Of a stretch of DNA of 64,000 nt, positions 31,430 to 41,096 are shown piece after piece; position 1 is the first letter of the stretch, and each line of letters opens with the position of its first letter. Made by a program: the position numbers and the translations under genes. Origin of the DNA: Leptolyngbya sp. SIOISBB (GTDB lineage Bacteria > Cyanobacteriota > Cyanobacteriia > Phormidesmidales > Phormidesmidaceae); the NCBI GenBank assembly GCA_010671905.1, contig JAAHII010000001.1, positions 7,464,026-7,528,025 of the forward strand, given 5' to 3'. The notes under the pieces were generated by a model that ran no database searches, was not told where the DNA came from, and worked only from the letters and a program-made list of their open reading frames with translations.

Positions 31430-31567
31430 ATCCTTCGAAGAGAGCATCCAGACAGTTCCAGGATGATCGCATTCCTCAGCGGCATTGTAGGGCATCATAT
31501 TGTCCTGCAATGCCCTGTTTTGGGACATCAGTCGGATTCTTAAAACCAGCAAGATAGCTGACAAGAG
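31430..31567 (-). pseudogene. Remnant of the cysteine desulfurase-like gene 3' end
   Basis: On the minus strand, LLVLRIRLMSQNRALQDNM followed by MPYNAAEECD lines up with the intact gene's ALRLIQDLGLMPQNGVVRVS, MVHYNTIEECD. After EECD the frame must shift to continue as LDALF, the last residues of the intact protein. DNA identity is also visible (GATCGCATTCCTC, GTTTTGGG). It is a truncated, frame-broken duplicate of the 3' end of the gene at 33566-34822, on the same strand, on the other side of the ABC exporter gene. Confidence 0.75.
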
Positions 31568-31625
31568 CGACATTGAATTTCATGCTGCAATGCATTAAAT
31601 GCCTGATTCGTGCGGTGCGCGAAAA

Positions 31626-33245
31626 TCAAGTTATCTCTGGCCTAACTTGTTGACCATACTCCAGCTTGATCAATTTGTCCGCCAGATGAAAGTAGCGATC
31701 GTCGTGGCTGATCACCAGAACGGTCTTGCCGCGCTGCTTCAATTCCAGCAAAATTTGCTTGTAAAAGATTTCACGAAACAGCGGGTCTTGGTCGGAAGCC
31801 CATTCATCAAACAGATAGATGGGGCGATCTTCTAAATAGGCAGTCAGCAGGGCCAGTCGTTTGCGCTGCCCTTGGGAAAGTTCGAGGGTTGAGAGCACGC
31901 CCTCGCTAACCTGAACCTTATGTTCGAGCTGCAGCTTTTGGAGATACTGATAGGCGCGTTCATCCAAATTTTCGAACTGCAGCCCTAGGAGTCTTTCAAA
32001 CAGGTAAAAGTCAGAAAACACGGCGGAGAATAGCTGGCGATAGGCGTCTCGATTGCCTTCGGCTAGAAGTTCCCCATCCCAGCGCACCAGACCAGACTCG
32101 GGTCTGTAAAGTCCGGCAAGCAGCTTGGCCAGGGTCGATTTACCGCTACCGTTGCCGCCCACAATAAAAATGAGTTCACCGGGTTGAAATGACAGACTAA
32201 TCGGACCCAGGGTGAACTGCCCCTCCCGCTCTGTATGGTAGGTGTGGGTCACATCGATCAGCTCAATCTGTTGGTGAAACCGGCGTGGGGCAAAGGCGAC
32301 GGCGTTAGAGAGTTCCGCTTGATCGGCCAGCGACAGACCCAACTCCTCAATTTTGTTCAGAGCGACACTGCCGCGACTTAATGTGGGCAAAACGGTAACG
32401 AGGCTCTCAATGGGACCGGCTAGATAGGTGAGGGTGAGCGCATAGGCGGATAAAACTGGCGTCGTGACCGGGGTTAACCTCGGGAGGCCAAACACGAGCA
32501 CGCCTAAAATGCAAAAAAACAGCAGACTGCTGAAATTTGTGGTGATCGCGGCGATGCTTTCTGCTCGAAATTGGGTGTCTCGCAAGGTCGCGACGGTCAT
32601 TTCCAAATCTTCGTCGATGAAAGCGGCACGGCGGTTCGTATGCAGCTTGAGTTCTTTAATACCATCGGTGATCGAGCGAAAGTGCTGGAACAGCTGGTCT
32701 TGCTGATTACGAGCCAGTTTCAACAGGGCGTAAACGCGATTCAGCAGGAGCTGAATGAGGGCGATCGCCACCCCCATGACCAAGAGGGTCATTAAAAATA
32801 CGCCCGTCGAGAGCCACGCCAAATACCCGAGGCAACTGATGACGAGGGCCAAATTGACGCACATAAACGGAATATTTAAGACCGTATTGGCGATCGCCTC
32901 GATATCATCCGTCAATGTCGCCAGTACTCGGTTAGCGCCTAGCGTCTCTAACTGCCGTAGTGGGCAAGCGAGAATGCGATAGCTGAGCTGTAGACGCATG
33001 GTGTATACCGCTTGCTGAGACAAACGGGCCAGCAAAATTTGTGAGCCACTGCCTGAAATCAGATTGGTCACGGCCAGTCCCAGGAAAACGAACGGTAGCC
33101 AGCCAGTCGCCTGATTGGGGTCGCTGATAGTAGCGTTAATGGCCGCGATCATCAGTGCGCTCCCCGCGCCGCTCAAGCCCCCGGCCACGACGGCGATCGC
33201 GACTGTCACCCACGATGAACGCAGCAAAAAGAGAATGACCTTCAT
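31626..33245 (-). CDS. Cyclic-peptide/siderophore type ABC exporter (SyrD/PvdE family)
   Basis: 539 residues. Six membrane segments in residues ~1-300 (WVTVAIAVVAGGLSGAGSAL, LGLAVTNLISGSGSQIL, ...), then an ABC ATPase: Walker A in FIVGGNGSGKSTLAKLLAGL, signature TLELSQGQRKRLALL, Walker B RPIYLFDEWASDQDP, and H-loop LVISHDDRYFH. The D-E-W form after Walker B and overall length match SyrD/PvdE-type exporters of cyclic peptides or siderophores. Half-transporter acting as a homodimer. Located between the cysteine desulfurase-like gene and a remnant of the same gene; no synthetase genes lie in the window. Confidence 0.85.
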   Translation of the reverse strand: MKVILFLLRSSWVTVAIAVVAGGLSGAGSALMIAAINATISDPNQATGWLPFVFLGLAVTNLISGSGSQILLARLSQQAVYTMRLQLSYRILACPLRQLETLGANRVLATLTDDIEAIANTVLNIPFMCVNLALVISCLGYLAWLSTGVFLMTLLVMGVAIALIQLLLNRVYALLKLARNQQDQLFQHFRSITDGIKELKLHTNRRAAFIDEDLEMTVATLRDTQFRAESIAAITTNFSSLLFFCILGVLVFGLPRLTPVTTPVLSAYALTLTYLAGPIESLVTVLPTLSRGSVALNKIEELGLSLADQAELSNAVAFAPRRFHQQIELIDVTHTYHTEREGQFTLGPISLSFQPGELIFIVGGNGSGKSTLAKLLAGLYRPESGLVRWDGELLAEGNRDAYRQLFSAVFSDFYLFERLLGLQFENLDERAYQYLQKLQLEHKVQVSEGVLSTLELSQGQRKRLALLTAYLEDRPIYLFDEWASDQDPLFREIFYKQILLELKQRGKTVLVISHDDRYFHLADKLIKLEYGQQVRPEIT

Positions 33246-33565
33246 AAATTCGTTATGTGAGAGTGAGTGATGAAGTCATTTGGAAGAATCAGTTATGAAC
33301 CTGGACTTGATCGTCAGCCTTGCAGAAGGCATCAGAGACGCCAACTGGAAACGGTCGTGAGCTTTACGAGCTGTTCCAGTTAGTATCTCTTTTTTGGTTG
33401 ATCAGTCGTCTCAAGCATTCGCGGCGAGCGATACCACAGTGCTAGACGTATCCAGGCCTCAAACGGAGCCTAGACTTACACATTAGCGTCCTCAATCAGA
33501 GGCGGTGACAATGAGAAATCTGCTGGTGTCGCGTCAATCCAGGAGTCGATATCAGCCATCGCTCC
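33246..33565. other. Intergenic region with a small inverted repeat
   Basis: AACTGGAA near 33347 and TTCCAGTT near 33372 form a hairpin with imperfect inner pairing, probably the terminator of the cysteine desulfurase-like gene or a leader of the exporter. No gene seen. Confidence 0.35.
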
Positions 33566-34822
33566 TCAAAAGAGAGCATCTAGCAGGGCAATGAGGCGAT
33601 CGCATTCCTCGATCGTGTTGTAGTGCACCATACTGACCCGCACCACGCCGTTTTGGGGCATCAAGCCGAGATCCTGGATCAGGCGCAGGGCGTAAAAATG
33701 ACCGTAGCGGATGCCGATTTTGTGTGGGTCAATCTGCGGGGGAATCGTATCGCTGTTGATGCCATCCACGATGAAGGAAATGGTGGGTACTCGTTTTGTT
33801 GCGTCAGCATCGGGACAGCCAATAATGCGAACGTTGGGTTTGTTGTGGAGGAACGTGAGGAGGCGATCGCTCAACGCCGCTTCGTGGTGCTGAATCAGGT
33901 CAAACGCTTGTTGAATCTGTCCGACCGAAGTTGCTGCCACGTCTTGCCCCCAATGATGCTGGGCTAACGCTTGGAAGTACTGGGGTATCGCCGTGAGGCT
34001 ATAGCTCAACTCATAACTGGTGCCCCCCGGCTGAAATTTATAGGGAATCGCTGTTTTCTCGATAAAGAAGTGGTTATATCCCGGCAAATCCAGCAGGTGC
34101 TGCCGCTTGCCATATAGCATGGCTAGATGGGGACCGTACACCTTGTACAAACTAAAGGCGTAAAAGTCTACGTCCAGAGCCTGCACATCGACCTGTCGAT
34201 GGGGGGCATAGGCCACGCCATCCACACAAATCATGGCCCCGTGGGCGTGAACCCGATCCGCGATCGCTCGAATGGGATTAATTGTTCCCAACACGTTAGA
34301 GGTGTGAGTTACCGCCACCAGTTGAGTGCGCGGCGTCAACAACGGTTCTAAATCTGCGAGCCGCAGTTCTAGCGACTCTGGGTCAACTTGCCAAATTTTG
34401 ACTACTATTCCCTGTTGCTGCAGTTCCATCCACGGGGTAATGTTTGCCTCGTGATCAGCATTGGTGACGATGATTTCGTCTCCAGGCTGCAGGGTTTGCC
34501 CCAGGCAGTGCGCCAAGATGCGGAACAGGGCTGACGTACTGGCCCCGAGGACAACCGTGTCTGGATCCGGGGCATTGATGAGTTGGGCGATCGCCGCAGT
34601 TCCCTGAGCCACTCGTTCCGAGGCCACTTGCGAAACCTGATAAGAAGCCCCCAACTGCACGTTCGAATCGTAGAGAAATTCGGTCATGCGCTCTACCACT
34701 GGCTGCAAAATCTGCGAACCGCCAGCGTTATCAAAAAACGTCCAGCCCTGATTGAGGGTCGGGAAGTGAGTCCGCACAAAGTCCAGATCAAGCACGGGAG
34801 TAGCAGTTAGAGACCGTTGAGA
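33566..34822 (-). CDS. Cysteine desulfurase-like PLP enzyme (class V aminotransferase)
   Basis: About 418 residues from ATG 34822 (MSQRSLTATPVLDLDFV). TFFDNAGGSQILQPVVERM, VVLGASTSALFRILAHCLGQ, EIIVTNADHEANITPWMEL, ICVDGVAYAPH and FYAFSLYKVYGPHLAMLYG carry the class V fold, with the PLP lysine in LYKVYGPH. The C-terminal LGLMPQNGVVRVS and HYNTIEECD belong to the VC1184-type cysteine desulfurase-like family. The active-site Cys of true desulfurases is not obvious, so it may be an epimerase, lyase or desulfurase. Adjacent to the SyrD-like exporter. Confidence 0.85.
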   Translation of the reverse strand, partial: SQRSLTATPVLDLDFVRTHFPTLNQGWTFFDNAGGSQILQPVVERMTEFLYDSNVQLGASYQVSQVASERVAQGTAAIAQLINAPDPDTVVLGASTSALFRILAHCLGQTLQPGDEIIVTNADHEANITPWMELQQQGIVVKIWQVDPESLELRLADLEPLLTPRTQLVAVTHTSNVLGTINPIRAIADRVHAHGAMICVDGVAYAPHRQVDVQALDVDFYAFSLYKVYGPHLAMLYGKRQHLLDLPGYNHFFIEKTAIPYKFQPGGTSYELSYSLTAIPQYFQALAQHHWGQDVAATSVGQIQQAFDLIQHHEAALSDRLLTFLHNKPNVRIIGCPDADATKRVPTISFIVDGINSDTIPPQIDPHKIGIRYGHFYALRLIQDLGLMPQNGVVRVSMVHYNTIEECDRLIALLDALF

Positions 34823-34965
34823 CATGCATCTTGCAAATAAAGGGAATGCCTTATTATGCAATGGGGTTTGGTGCGCTCACGCCACATTGGGGCATGGATC
34901 GCAGTACAGAGCCCAGAAATCCATGCCTGGTTGGTCAGAGATGCCGCTATCCGACTTGGTCCCAC

Positions 34966-35095
34966 CTAAGGGCTGTCATCATAGTGGCCAAATCCTTTCA
35001 GCAAAGGAACGATAGCCCCTCGCCTGTTGAGTGCATGCGAGCGCGGTCATGCTTGCCGCCAAAGGCTTCTGGGATTAAATGATGACGCGCCCTAG
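34966..35095 (+). mobile_element. MITE-like element, copy 3
   Basis: 130 bp. Left end CTAAGGGCTGTCATCAT, right end ATGATGACGCGCCCTAG. Its core (GTGGCCAAATCCTTTCAG, CAAAGGAACGA, GCATGCGAGCGCGGTCATG) matches the reverse complement of copy 4 very closely, so copies 3 and 4 are the youngest pair. Confidence 0.85.
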
Positions 35096-35191
35096 CGAAG
35101 GGTGGAAAAGGCATTCATCTCAATCCAAGTGCTTTGATGAAAATCTGATGGCAACATAAGCCGTCTACCATGATTTTTTCAACACAGGCGA

Positions 35192-35740
35192 TTATCGATG
35201 ATAAATAGCCGTGATACTTGCACTGTCGAGCATATTTGCACGGATCATGAAACCGACCAGCGCATTACTGGGATCCTCCGGTAGTTCTAAACTTTCCGTA
35301 CCCAGCGCATACACGGTAAAGATATAACGATGGACTTCACCGGGAGGAGGGCAAGCACCGCCGAACCCGGCAGTACCGTAGTCATTGCGAACTTCAATGG
35401 CCTCACCCGGTAGGTCGTCATTGATACTCGCATTCTGAGCAATAGAATTTGTGGAGGCTGGGAGATTAACGACATTCCAGTGCCACCAGCCTGATCCAGT
35501 TGGCGCATCTGGATCATATACATTGATGGCGAAGCTTTTGGTGCCTTCCGGTGCGCCGATCCATGATAATTGTGGGGACTCGTTGTCACCTTCGCAGCCA
35601 AAACCCTCAAAAACATGGGAATTCGTCAACATTTCGCCTTCGGAGACGGTTGTACTGGTCAAGTTGAATTCCTGTGCAGATGCGGGGGATGCGCCCATTA
35701 TGGTGAGCAAGCAGCCAAGGGCAATAAACTTACTAAGCAT
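35192..35740 (-). CDS. Exported YbhB/YbcL (PEBP, Raf-kinase-inhibitor-like) protein
   Basis: 182 residues with signal peptide MLSKFIALGCLLTIMGASPA cut after ASAQ. PEBP features: EFNLTSTTVSEGEMLTNSHV, ENESPQLSW-type core (DNESPQLSWIGAPEGTKSFA), VYDPDAPTGSGWWHW, and GGACPPPGEVHRYIFTVYAL. Phosphatidylethanolamine-binding fold, periplasmic, function in bacteria poorly known. Confidence 0.92.
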   Translation of the reverse strand: MLSKFIALGCLLTIMGASPASAQEFNLTSTTVSEGEMLTNSHVFEGFGCEGDNESPQLSWIGAPEGTKSFAINVYDPDAPTGSGWWHWNVVNLPASTNSIAQNASINDDLPGEAIEVRNDYGTAGFGGACPPPGEVHRYIFTVYALGTESLELPEDPSNALVGFMIRANMLDSASITAIYHR

Positions 35741-35841
35741 TGTTGCGGTCCTCTTTAACTTGAGTGTTGTTTACACTCTGAATTTAACGAGGACGGCTTT
35801 ACTCTACTTCCAGCAATCAAGCAAAAACTATCGGAAAATGC

Positions 35842-36654
35842 TCAATCTTCTACCTGGCGTATTTCACTTGGCTTGATGCCAAATCTCTTCTTGAACGAAT
35901 CTGAAAAGTGGGATGGTGTCTTGAATCCACAATCAAAGGCAATTTCTGAAATGGGCATATCTGTTGACTGCAAAAGGCTAAGCCCGTGCTCAAGTCTGGT
36001 ATTCTGCAATATTTTTGAAAAACCTTGCCCGGATTTGGTTAACCAACGTCTCATGGTGGCCTCACTGATAGCGAAATGGCTAGCCACTTCACTAGACCGC
36101 CAAGGATGGCTTAAATCTGTTTCGATCAATCTTCTGACCTTACTTAGTGGTTTTTCTTCTTCATGAGGTGAGAGATGAATACCGCTATATTTTAACCAGA
36201 GCAAGGGTTCCAGCAGTCGATGCTGTCTTATCGGTTCTGGTATTCCTGTGTCGTTCAGCGTAGCCTGAATAATACCCAATAGTTGAAAGGACTGGCCAGT
36301 AGAGGCTGGCATAATTTGGATACCAGCTGATTCAGGCTTGGATTTTTCGTTGGAGAACACCGCCTTTATCATCTGACCTGGAAAGCAAACACCAGTAGCC
36401 CGATAATCATCGCCAAGCACGGGTCGATTTTCCATTGTTACCATGGACCCAGGAGGAAATATCATCACATCTTCTGCATGTCCGATCAGTTCGCCATTTA
36501 TCGGACACAAGACTCTTTTGCTACCCACCTGAATAAAGAACAAAAATGTGTGTTGAAAATAAAGTTCGGTGAATGTGGCTGTCGTTGCCTGAGAGATCGA
36601 CAACACGGACATCTTTGGAGTGGCATCAGCTTGCGACTCATGATTTTTTTCCAT
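35842..36654 (-). CDS. AraC-family transcription regulator
   Basis: 270 residues. N-terminal effector domain rich in beta strands (FLFFIQVGSKRVLC, MIFPPGSMVTM). C-terminal AraC DNA-binding domain with two HTH units: SSEVASHFAISEATMRRWLT and PISEIAFDCGFKTPSHFSDS, then FKKRFGIKPSEIRQ. It lies 123 nt from the old-yellow-enzyme gene, on the same strand and downstream of it, and may regulate that gene; the regulatory target is inferred. Confidence 0.9.
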   Translation of the reverse strand: MEKNHESQADATPKMSVLSISQATTATFTELYFQHTFLFFIQVGSKRVLCPINGELIGHAEDVMIFPPGSMVTMENRPVLGDDYRATGVCFPGQMIKAVFSNEKSKPESAGIQIMPASTGQSFQLLGIIQATLNDTGIPEPIRQHRLLEPLLWLKYSGIHLSPHEEEKPLSKVRRLIETDLSHPWRSSEVASHFAISEATMRRWLTKSGQGFSKILQNTRLEHGLSLLQSTDMPISEIAFDCGFKTPSHFSDSFKKRFGIKPSEIRQVED

Positions 36655-36777
36655 TGGTCAGTCTATATTTCCTACATTTACCGGCAATGAAATAACCAGC
36701 CAAAGAAAGTCAACATAATGGACAAGCAGCTTCTTATCGATAGCTTGTTAGCGGATTCTGTGAATCGATTTTCAGCG

Positions 36778-37989
36778 CTATGCATACAAATGAGCAAACT
36801 TCTTTTGCCATTTAAGGCAACGTTGCGCATCGCGTGCTTCATACTCTCGAATGGCAGAAGGGAGATCCATATTACACAGATTCTCTCGATCTTCACCTAA
36901 AGCCGTTAGTCGCATGGTGTACCAAGCCGTTATGCCGCCGGGGGGCGTAAATTCGAATTTGGGAAAATCAGGATCGCCGCCACCTTTACTTAACCAAGTA
37001 TTTGCCAGGCGAGGATTCAGCACCATCGCGCGGGCTACCCCAACGATGTCGACAGCGCCACTAGCGATCGCATCAATGGCTTGATCGCGTCTTTTGAATC
37101 CCCCCGTTAGCATCAAAGGCACTTTGGTTACCCCTCTTGCTAATCGGGCAAAGGCAAGAAAGTTGGGGCCGCGACTGGAGCCTTCAGAGCTAGCCTTGGC
37201 TCCGGGAAAGTAGGTGCCGCCACTAATATCAATCAGATCGATCGAAGTCTGGTCGAGCAGGCGTACCACCTCTAAAGCGTCGCCTTCGGTCAAGCCGCCT
37301 GCTAGTCGATCGGTTGAGTTGATTCTGATGCCGATGGGAAATGACGGCCCCACCGCCTGCCTCACCGCACTGATGACGTCAAGGACGATGCGACAGCGGG
37401 CTGCGATGGAACCGCCGTAGCGATCGCGGCGATGGTTAAACAACGGCGAAAGAAACTGACTGAGCAAAAATCCGTGTCCGGCATGGATATGCACACCACT
37501 AAAGCCCACCATCTTGGCGTGCAATGCAGTCCTGGCATACATGCTGGGTAATTCGTTGATTTCATCAATCGACATGCCTGCACATTGCAGCCCCTCAACG
37601 TCAAGTGGTGACGGCCCCTTGGGCTGACTGATCGGCAAGTGCGCCAGGGCTCCGGCATGACCGAGCTGCGGCCATAGGTGAGCACCCTCAATCACGGATC
37701 GTTGAGTTAATGACCGGAGCGCCTGTTGATTGGAGTGGGGGCCGAGTACCAAATTTCCGGGTTTCTCAGGAAATCGGGGATCTCCTTGCACCTCACCGAT
37801 GAAAGACACGGCTACTCCACCTTCAGCCCATCTTTCGTAAAGTCGAATCTGCGCCTCCGTGGGGTTGCCTTCGCCATCTGCCAGTGAATCCGACATTGGA
37901 GACTTTGCCAGTCGATTCTTGAGAACCTTACCGCAAGGAAGCTCCAGGGGTTTTTGAAGAACGTGAAAGGAATTTGAGTCTTTGAGCAT
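36778..37989 (-). CDS. NADH:flavin oxidoreductase (old yellow enzyme family)
   Basis: 403 residues forming a TIM barrel with FMN. Start KPLELPCGKVLKNRLAKSPM; LWPQLGHAGALAH; HIHAGHGFLLSQFLSPLFNH with the H-x-x-H-like active site and RRDRYGGSIAARCRIVLD; LTGGFKRRDQAIDAIASG and VDIVGVARAMVLNP bind FMN phosphate. Similar to 2,4-dienoyl reductase-type OYEs without the extra Fe-S domain. Reduces activated alkenes with NAD(P)H. An AraC-type regulator gene follows. Confidence 0.92.
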   Translation of the reverse strand: MLKDSNSFHVLQKPLELPCGKVLKNRLAKSPMSDSLADGEGNPTEAQIRLYERWAEGGVAVSFIGEVQGDPRFPEKPGNLVLGPHSNQQALRSLTQRSVIEGAHLWPQLGHAGALAHLPISQPKGPSPLDVEGLQCAGMSIDEINELPSMYARTALHAKMVGFSGVHIHAGHGFLLSQFLSPLFNHRRDRYGGSIAARCRIVLDVISAVRQAVGPSFPIGIRINSTDRLAGGLTEGDALEVVRLLDQTSIDLIDISGGTYFPGAKASSEGSSRGPNFLAFARLARGVTKVPLMLTGGFKRRDQAIDAIASGAVDIVGVARAMVLNPRLANTWLSKGGGDPDFPKFEFTPPGGITAWYTMRLTALGEDRENLCNMDLPSAIREYEARDAQRCLKWQKKFAHLYA

Positions 37990-38578
37990 AAATACGATTT
38001 AAGCCGCCAAAAATAGTTAACGTCAGATTTGCCGGATCAGGGCCGATGCGTGACATCACTCAATCTCTAAAAACTAGTTGACTTGCTCCAGGACAGCCTT
38101 CGATATAGCTTTTGAGCTTTACCCAGGGCGATCGCAGTGGTGAACGGCTGTCCAGATTCAGATTTTGTTTTTTGAGTTCCGACGCAGGTTGGCAACTCAT
38201 CGAGTTCTCCGACTGCCGCTACCGTCTCGGGGGCGTCAGCATCCGGCAGCAATTCCCCCTGTTTTACCCCGGTGATGACCGTAGGGTAATGGACCCCTTT
38301 GACCCGCTCGATCGCCCGAAAGCCAGGCTGATTGACATACATTCTGAGATATTCTCTGCTTCATGAGCCTGAAAGTTACGGCCCTCGTTGGTAACTCCTC
38401 TAAACCAGTCGGGCATTCTCGATAATGAGGCGATAGGTCAACATTCGCCAGAACCCAGCCAGATCGGCTTTTCGATTTAGGGCCATGGAGTTCCGCTCAA
38501 CTAATCAGGACTGACGTTAGCCACGTTTTGCCTTGATTAGTGTATCGACATGCTCAAGAGAGCACCCGCAATTCTCCT
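37990..38578. other. Intergenic region without a confident gene
   Basis: Short overlapping frames occur on both strands (for example 38067-38342 minus and 38112-38366 plus), but neither has a family, a good ribosome site or convincing composition. A minus-strand peptide MALNRKADLAGFWRML (around 38405-38490) looks like a gene fragment. Possibly decayed genes. Confidence 0.35.
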
Positions 38579-39574
38579 ATGACTATCTTGGTATCCGTTA
38601 TTATTCCAATCTTTAACGGCATTGATGATTTGCCCGATTTAGAAAAGTGTTTGCTGCAACAAACCTTTCCTGCCGACCAAGTGGAATATCTGCTGGTAGA
38701 TAACAATAGTCAAGACGACACGCTGGCTAGGCTACAGGCGTTTGCCGATCGCGCCAGGACCCATGGCGTCACGGTTAGGCCTCTGTCTGAGACCGCGATT
38801 CAAAGTTCCTACGCAGCGAGAAATCGAGGTATTCGGGCCGCTCAAGGTCACCTTCTCGTCTTTACGGACGCGGATTGCCGCCCTGAGCCCAGGTGGCTGG
38901 CCGGTATGATCGCTCCCTTCGATTCGGAGACTGTTGGTTTAGTTGTCGGTGAAATCAAAGCCTTGCCAGGTGATACCTGGTTGGAACAGTTTGCTGAGCA
39001 ACGCGAGGTGCTTTCCCAGAAGTTCACGATTGCCCACTCTTTCTATCCCTACGGCCAAACGGCTAATCTTGCCGTCCGCAAGACTGCTCTGCAAAAGTCG
39101 GGCCTGTTTCGCCCCTATCTCACCACTGGGGGCGATGCTGATTTGTGCTGGCGCATTCAAATGACCGGGGATTGGGACTTACACTTTGCTGAAGACGCCA
39201 TCATCCGTCATCGTCACCGGTCTACCCTTAAAGACTTGGGTAGCCAGTGGCGACGGTATGGTCGCTCTAATCGCTATTTGCATGAGCTCTTTGACGTGCC
39301 TCTACGACCAGAAGCACCCCGATTTCATGTGGCCAATCGGCTCACGCGCTGGGTCTTAAAGGGATTACCCGTGGCCGCATGGCGATCGCTGCGAGGTAAA
39401 GCCTCAGTGATTGAGATAGTGAGGCCACCGCTGGACTTATTTTGTGGGCGATCGCGAGCGCAAGGCCAACGCGATGCGCAACTTCCCGAAGCCGCCCGCG
39501 AAATTGAATGGCTTACAGGCTCGGAGCCTGTCCACAATGTTGATGTTCAATCAGCTGCCAACCCTTCGAGCTAA
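38579..39574 (+). CDS. Family 2 glycosyltransferase
   Basis: 331 residues from ATG 38579 (MTILVSVIIPIFNGIDD). GT-A fold: VEYLLVDNNSQDDTL binds UDP/GDP, ARNRGIRAAQGHLLVFTDAD has the D-x-D-like metal site at TDADCRP, and GGDADLCWRIQ is the catalytic base region. The C-terminal ~80 residues are basic and may contact the membrane. First of two glycosyltransferase genes on this strand; probably acts in cell-surface polysaccharide or glycolipid synthesis. Confidence 0.9.
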   Translation: MTILVSVIIPIFNGIDDLPDLEKCLLQQTFPADQVEYLLVDNNSQDDTLARLQAFADRARTHGVTVRPLSETAIQSSYAARNRGIRAAQGHLLVFTDADCRPEPRWLAGMIAPFDSETVGLVVGEIKALPGDTWLEQFAEQREVLSQKFTIAHSFYPYGQTANLAVRKTALQKSGLFRPYLTTGGDADLCWRIQMTGDWDLHFAEDAIIRHRHRSTLKDLGSQWRRYGRSNRYLHELFDVPLRPEAPRFHVANRLTRWVLKGLPVAAWRSLRGKASVIEIVRPPLDLFCGRSRAQGQRDAQLPEAAREIEWLTGSEPVHNVDVQSAANPSS

Positions 39575-39854
39575 GAGGGACTTGGCGAAGGCTTGAGACG
39601 CGCAAGATCGAGAATAGCAGGGGTGGCCCGAGGCACTAGCAGCCGCAACGCCGAAATAGTTGGCCCGTTTGAACTGAATGCGCTTTGCCTTGTGGCCGCA
39701 GTGTTTTACCTTCTGCAGCATTGTCAGTCTCAATCAACTATGGCGGTCATCCAAAAACCCTTTTCAGCGCCTGGTTTTCTCAGTATCCGCTCGGGTGTTC
39801 GGAGACAATTTGGGGCACTATCAGAGCAAACATTGCTAATTTTTAGAACCTGTA

Positions 39855-41069
39855 ATGAATATTTTGATGTTATCGGTGACGTTTCCTTATCCTCCCACGC
39901 GGGGGGGGACAGAAGTGAGAACGTTTAATCTGCTCAAAGCTTTGCGGGCAGAACATCAAGTAACACTCGTGACGATCAGACATGACCAAGTCACTGATGA
40001 GGAAATTGCCGGTCTCAAAAATTGGGTAGATGCACTACAGGTTTTTTCGTTGCCGCAGGAGAAACAGGGCCATAGTCCGATGGCTAAGGTCTCAAGATTC
40101 GTTAACTTTTTAATCGAGGGAACCCCACCGAGCACTCGTTCTCGCCAGACCTCAGCCATTCAAAATTGGATTGATGCTCAGGCCCGAAGTGGCAAGTTTG
40201 AAGCGGTTACTTGTGAACATAGCGCTAACGAGGTGTTCGTAAGCTCAACAGTGCAATCTTGCATCCCTCGGCGCATCGTCGATATTCACAGCTCAGTTTA
40301 CGGCACTGTGAAACAGCAGCTCGCTACTGGTACGGCAGAAAATCCTCTACGCGAGCGACTAAACCTGCCATTGCTTAAACGCTATGAGAGTCGTTACTGC
40401 GAAAAATTCACCGATTTAGTCGTCACAACTCGTGAAGATGCAACCCAGATTCACCAGCTGTGTCCACACCGACCGGTGCATATTGTTACCAACGGCGTGG
40501 ATTTAGAAAATTATGCCTGTCGAAAGCAGGATCCTGGCGGCCATCAGTTGGTGTTTGTGGGAGCTATGGACACGCCGCCGAATATTGATGCGGCTATTTT
40601 CTTCAGCCAGCAGGTTTTTCCGCTGGTGCGTCAGCAATATCCTGATGCCCAGTTTTACATCGTGGGCACACGACCAGTGGCCTCAGTGCGGGCTTTAGAA
40701 GCCCTGCCAGGAGTGATTGTGACTGGTAAAGTGCCTTCCACAACCGACTATCTGCACCAATCAACTGTCAGCGTTGTGCCGTTGCGGTCGGGTTATGGCA
40801 TTAAGAACAAGACGCTAGAAGCCATGGCAGCGGGCATTCCAGTCGTGGCCAGCGATCGCGGCCTCGAAGGCCTCACCGTGGATGGTGAAGGGACCCCCCT
40901 ACGGGCGCTCAGAGCTAATACCAGCGAAGCTTATGTCAGCGCCATTAGTCAACTTTTTGAAAACACTGATTTAAGAGCGACCCTCTCCGGAAATGCACGC
41001 ACTATGATTGAGGCGGACTATACCTGGCAGCAGGTGGGACAGACCTATCGCCACATTTTGGCAGGATAA
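39855..41069 (+). CDS. Family 4 glycosyltransferase
   Basis: 404 residues. GT-B fold: MNILMLSVTFPYPPTRGGTE with the glycine-rich N-terminal loop, VTNGVDLENYACR, LVFVGAMDTPPNIDAAIFFS, and the nucleotide-sugar site VVPLRSGYGIKNKTLEAMAA followed by GIPVVASDRGLEGL. Retaining GT4 (PelF/WaaG-like). Its start is 281 nt after the GT2 gene; no gene in the gap. Acceptor unknown. Confidence 0.92.
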   Translation: MNILMLSVTFPYPPTRGGTEVRTFNLLKALRAEHQVTLVTIRHDQVTDEEIAGLKNWVDALQVFSLPQEKQGHSPMAKVSRFVNFLIEGTPPSTRSRQTSAIQNWIDAQARSGKFEAVTCEHSANEVFVSSTVQSCIPRRIVDIHSSVYGTVKQQLATGTAENPLRERLNLPLLKRYESRYCEKFTDLVVTTREDATQIHQLCPHRPVHIVTNGVDLENYACRKQDPGGHQLVFVGAMDTPPNIDAAIFFSQQVFPLVRQQYPDAQFYIVGTRPVASVRALEALPGVIVTGKVPSTTDYLHQSTVSVVPLRSGYGIKNKTLEAMAAGIPVVASDRGLEGLTVDGEGTPLRALRANTSEAYVSAISQLFENTDLRATLSGNARTMIEADYTWQQVGQTYRHILAG

Positions 41070-41096
41070 TGTCCGGTTGCCGCGATCGCCCCTTTC

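Noticed and set aside
38067-38366. Two overlapping frames on opposite strands (91 and 84 codons)
   Set aside because: Neither has a family or ribosome site and each weakens the other; reported only as intergenic.
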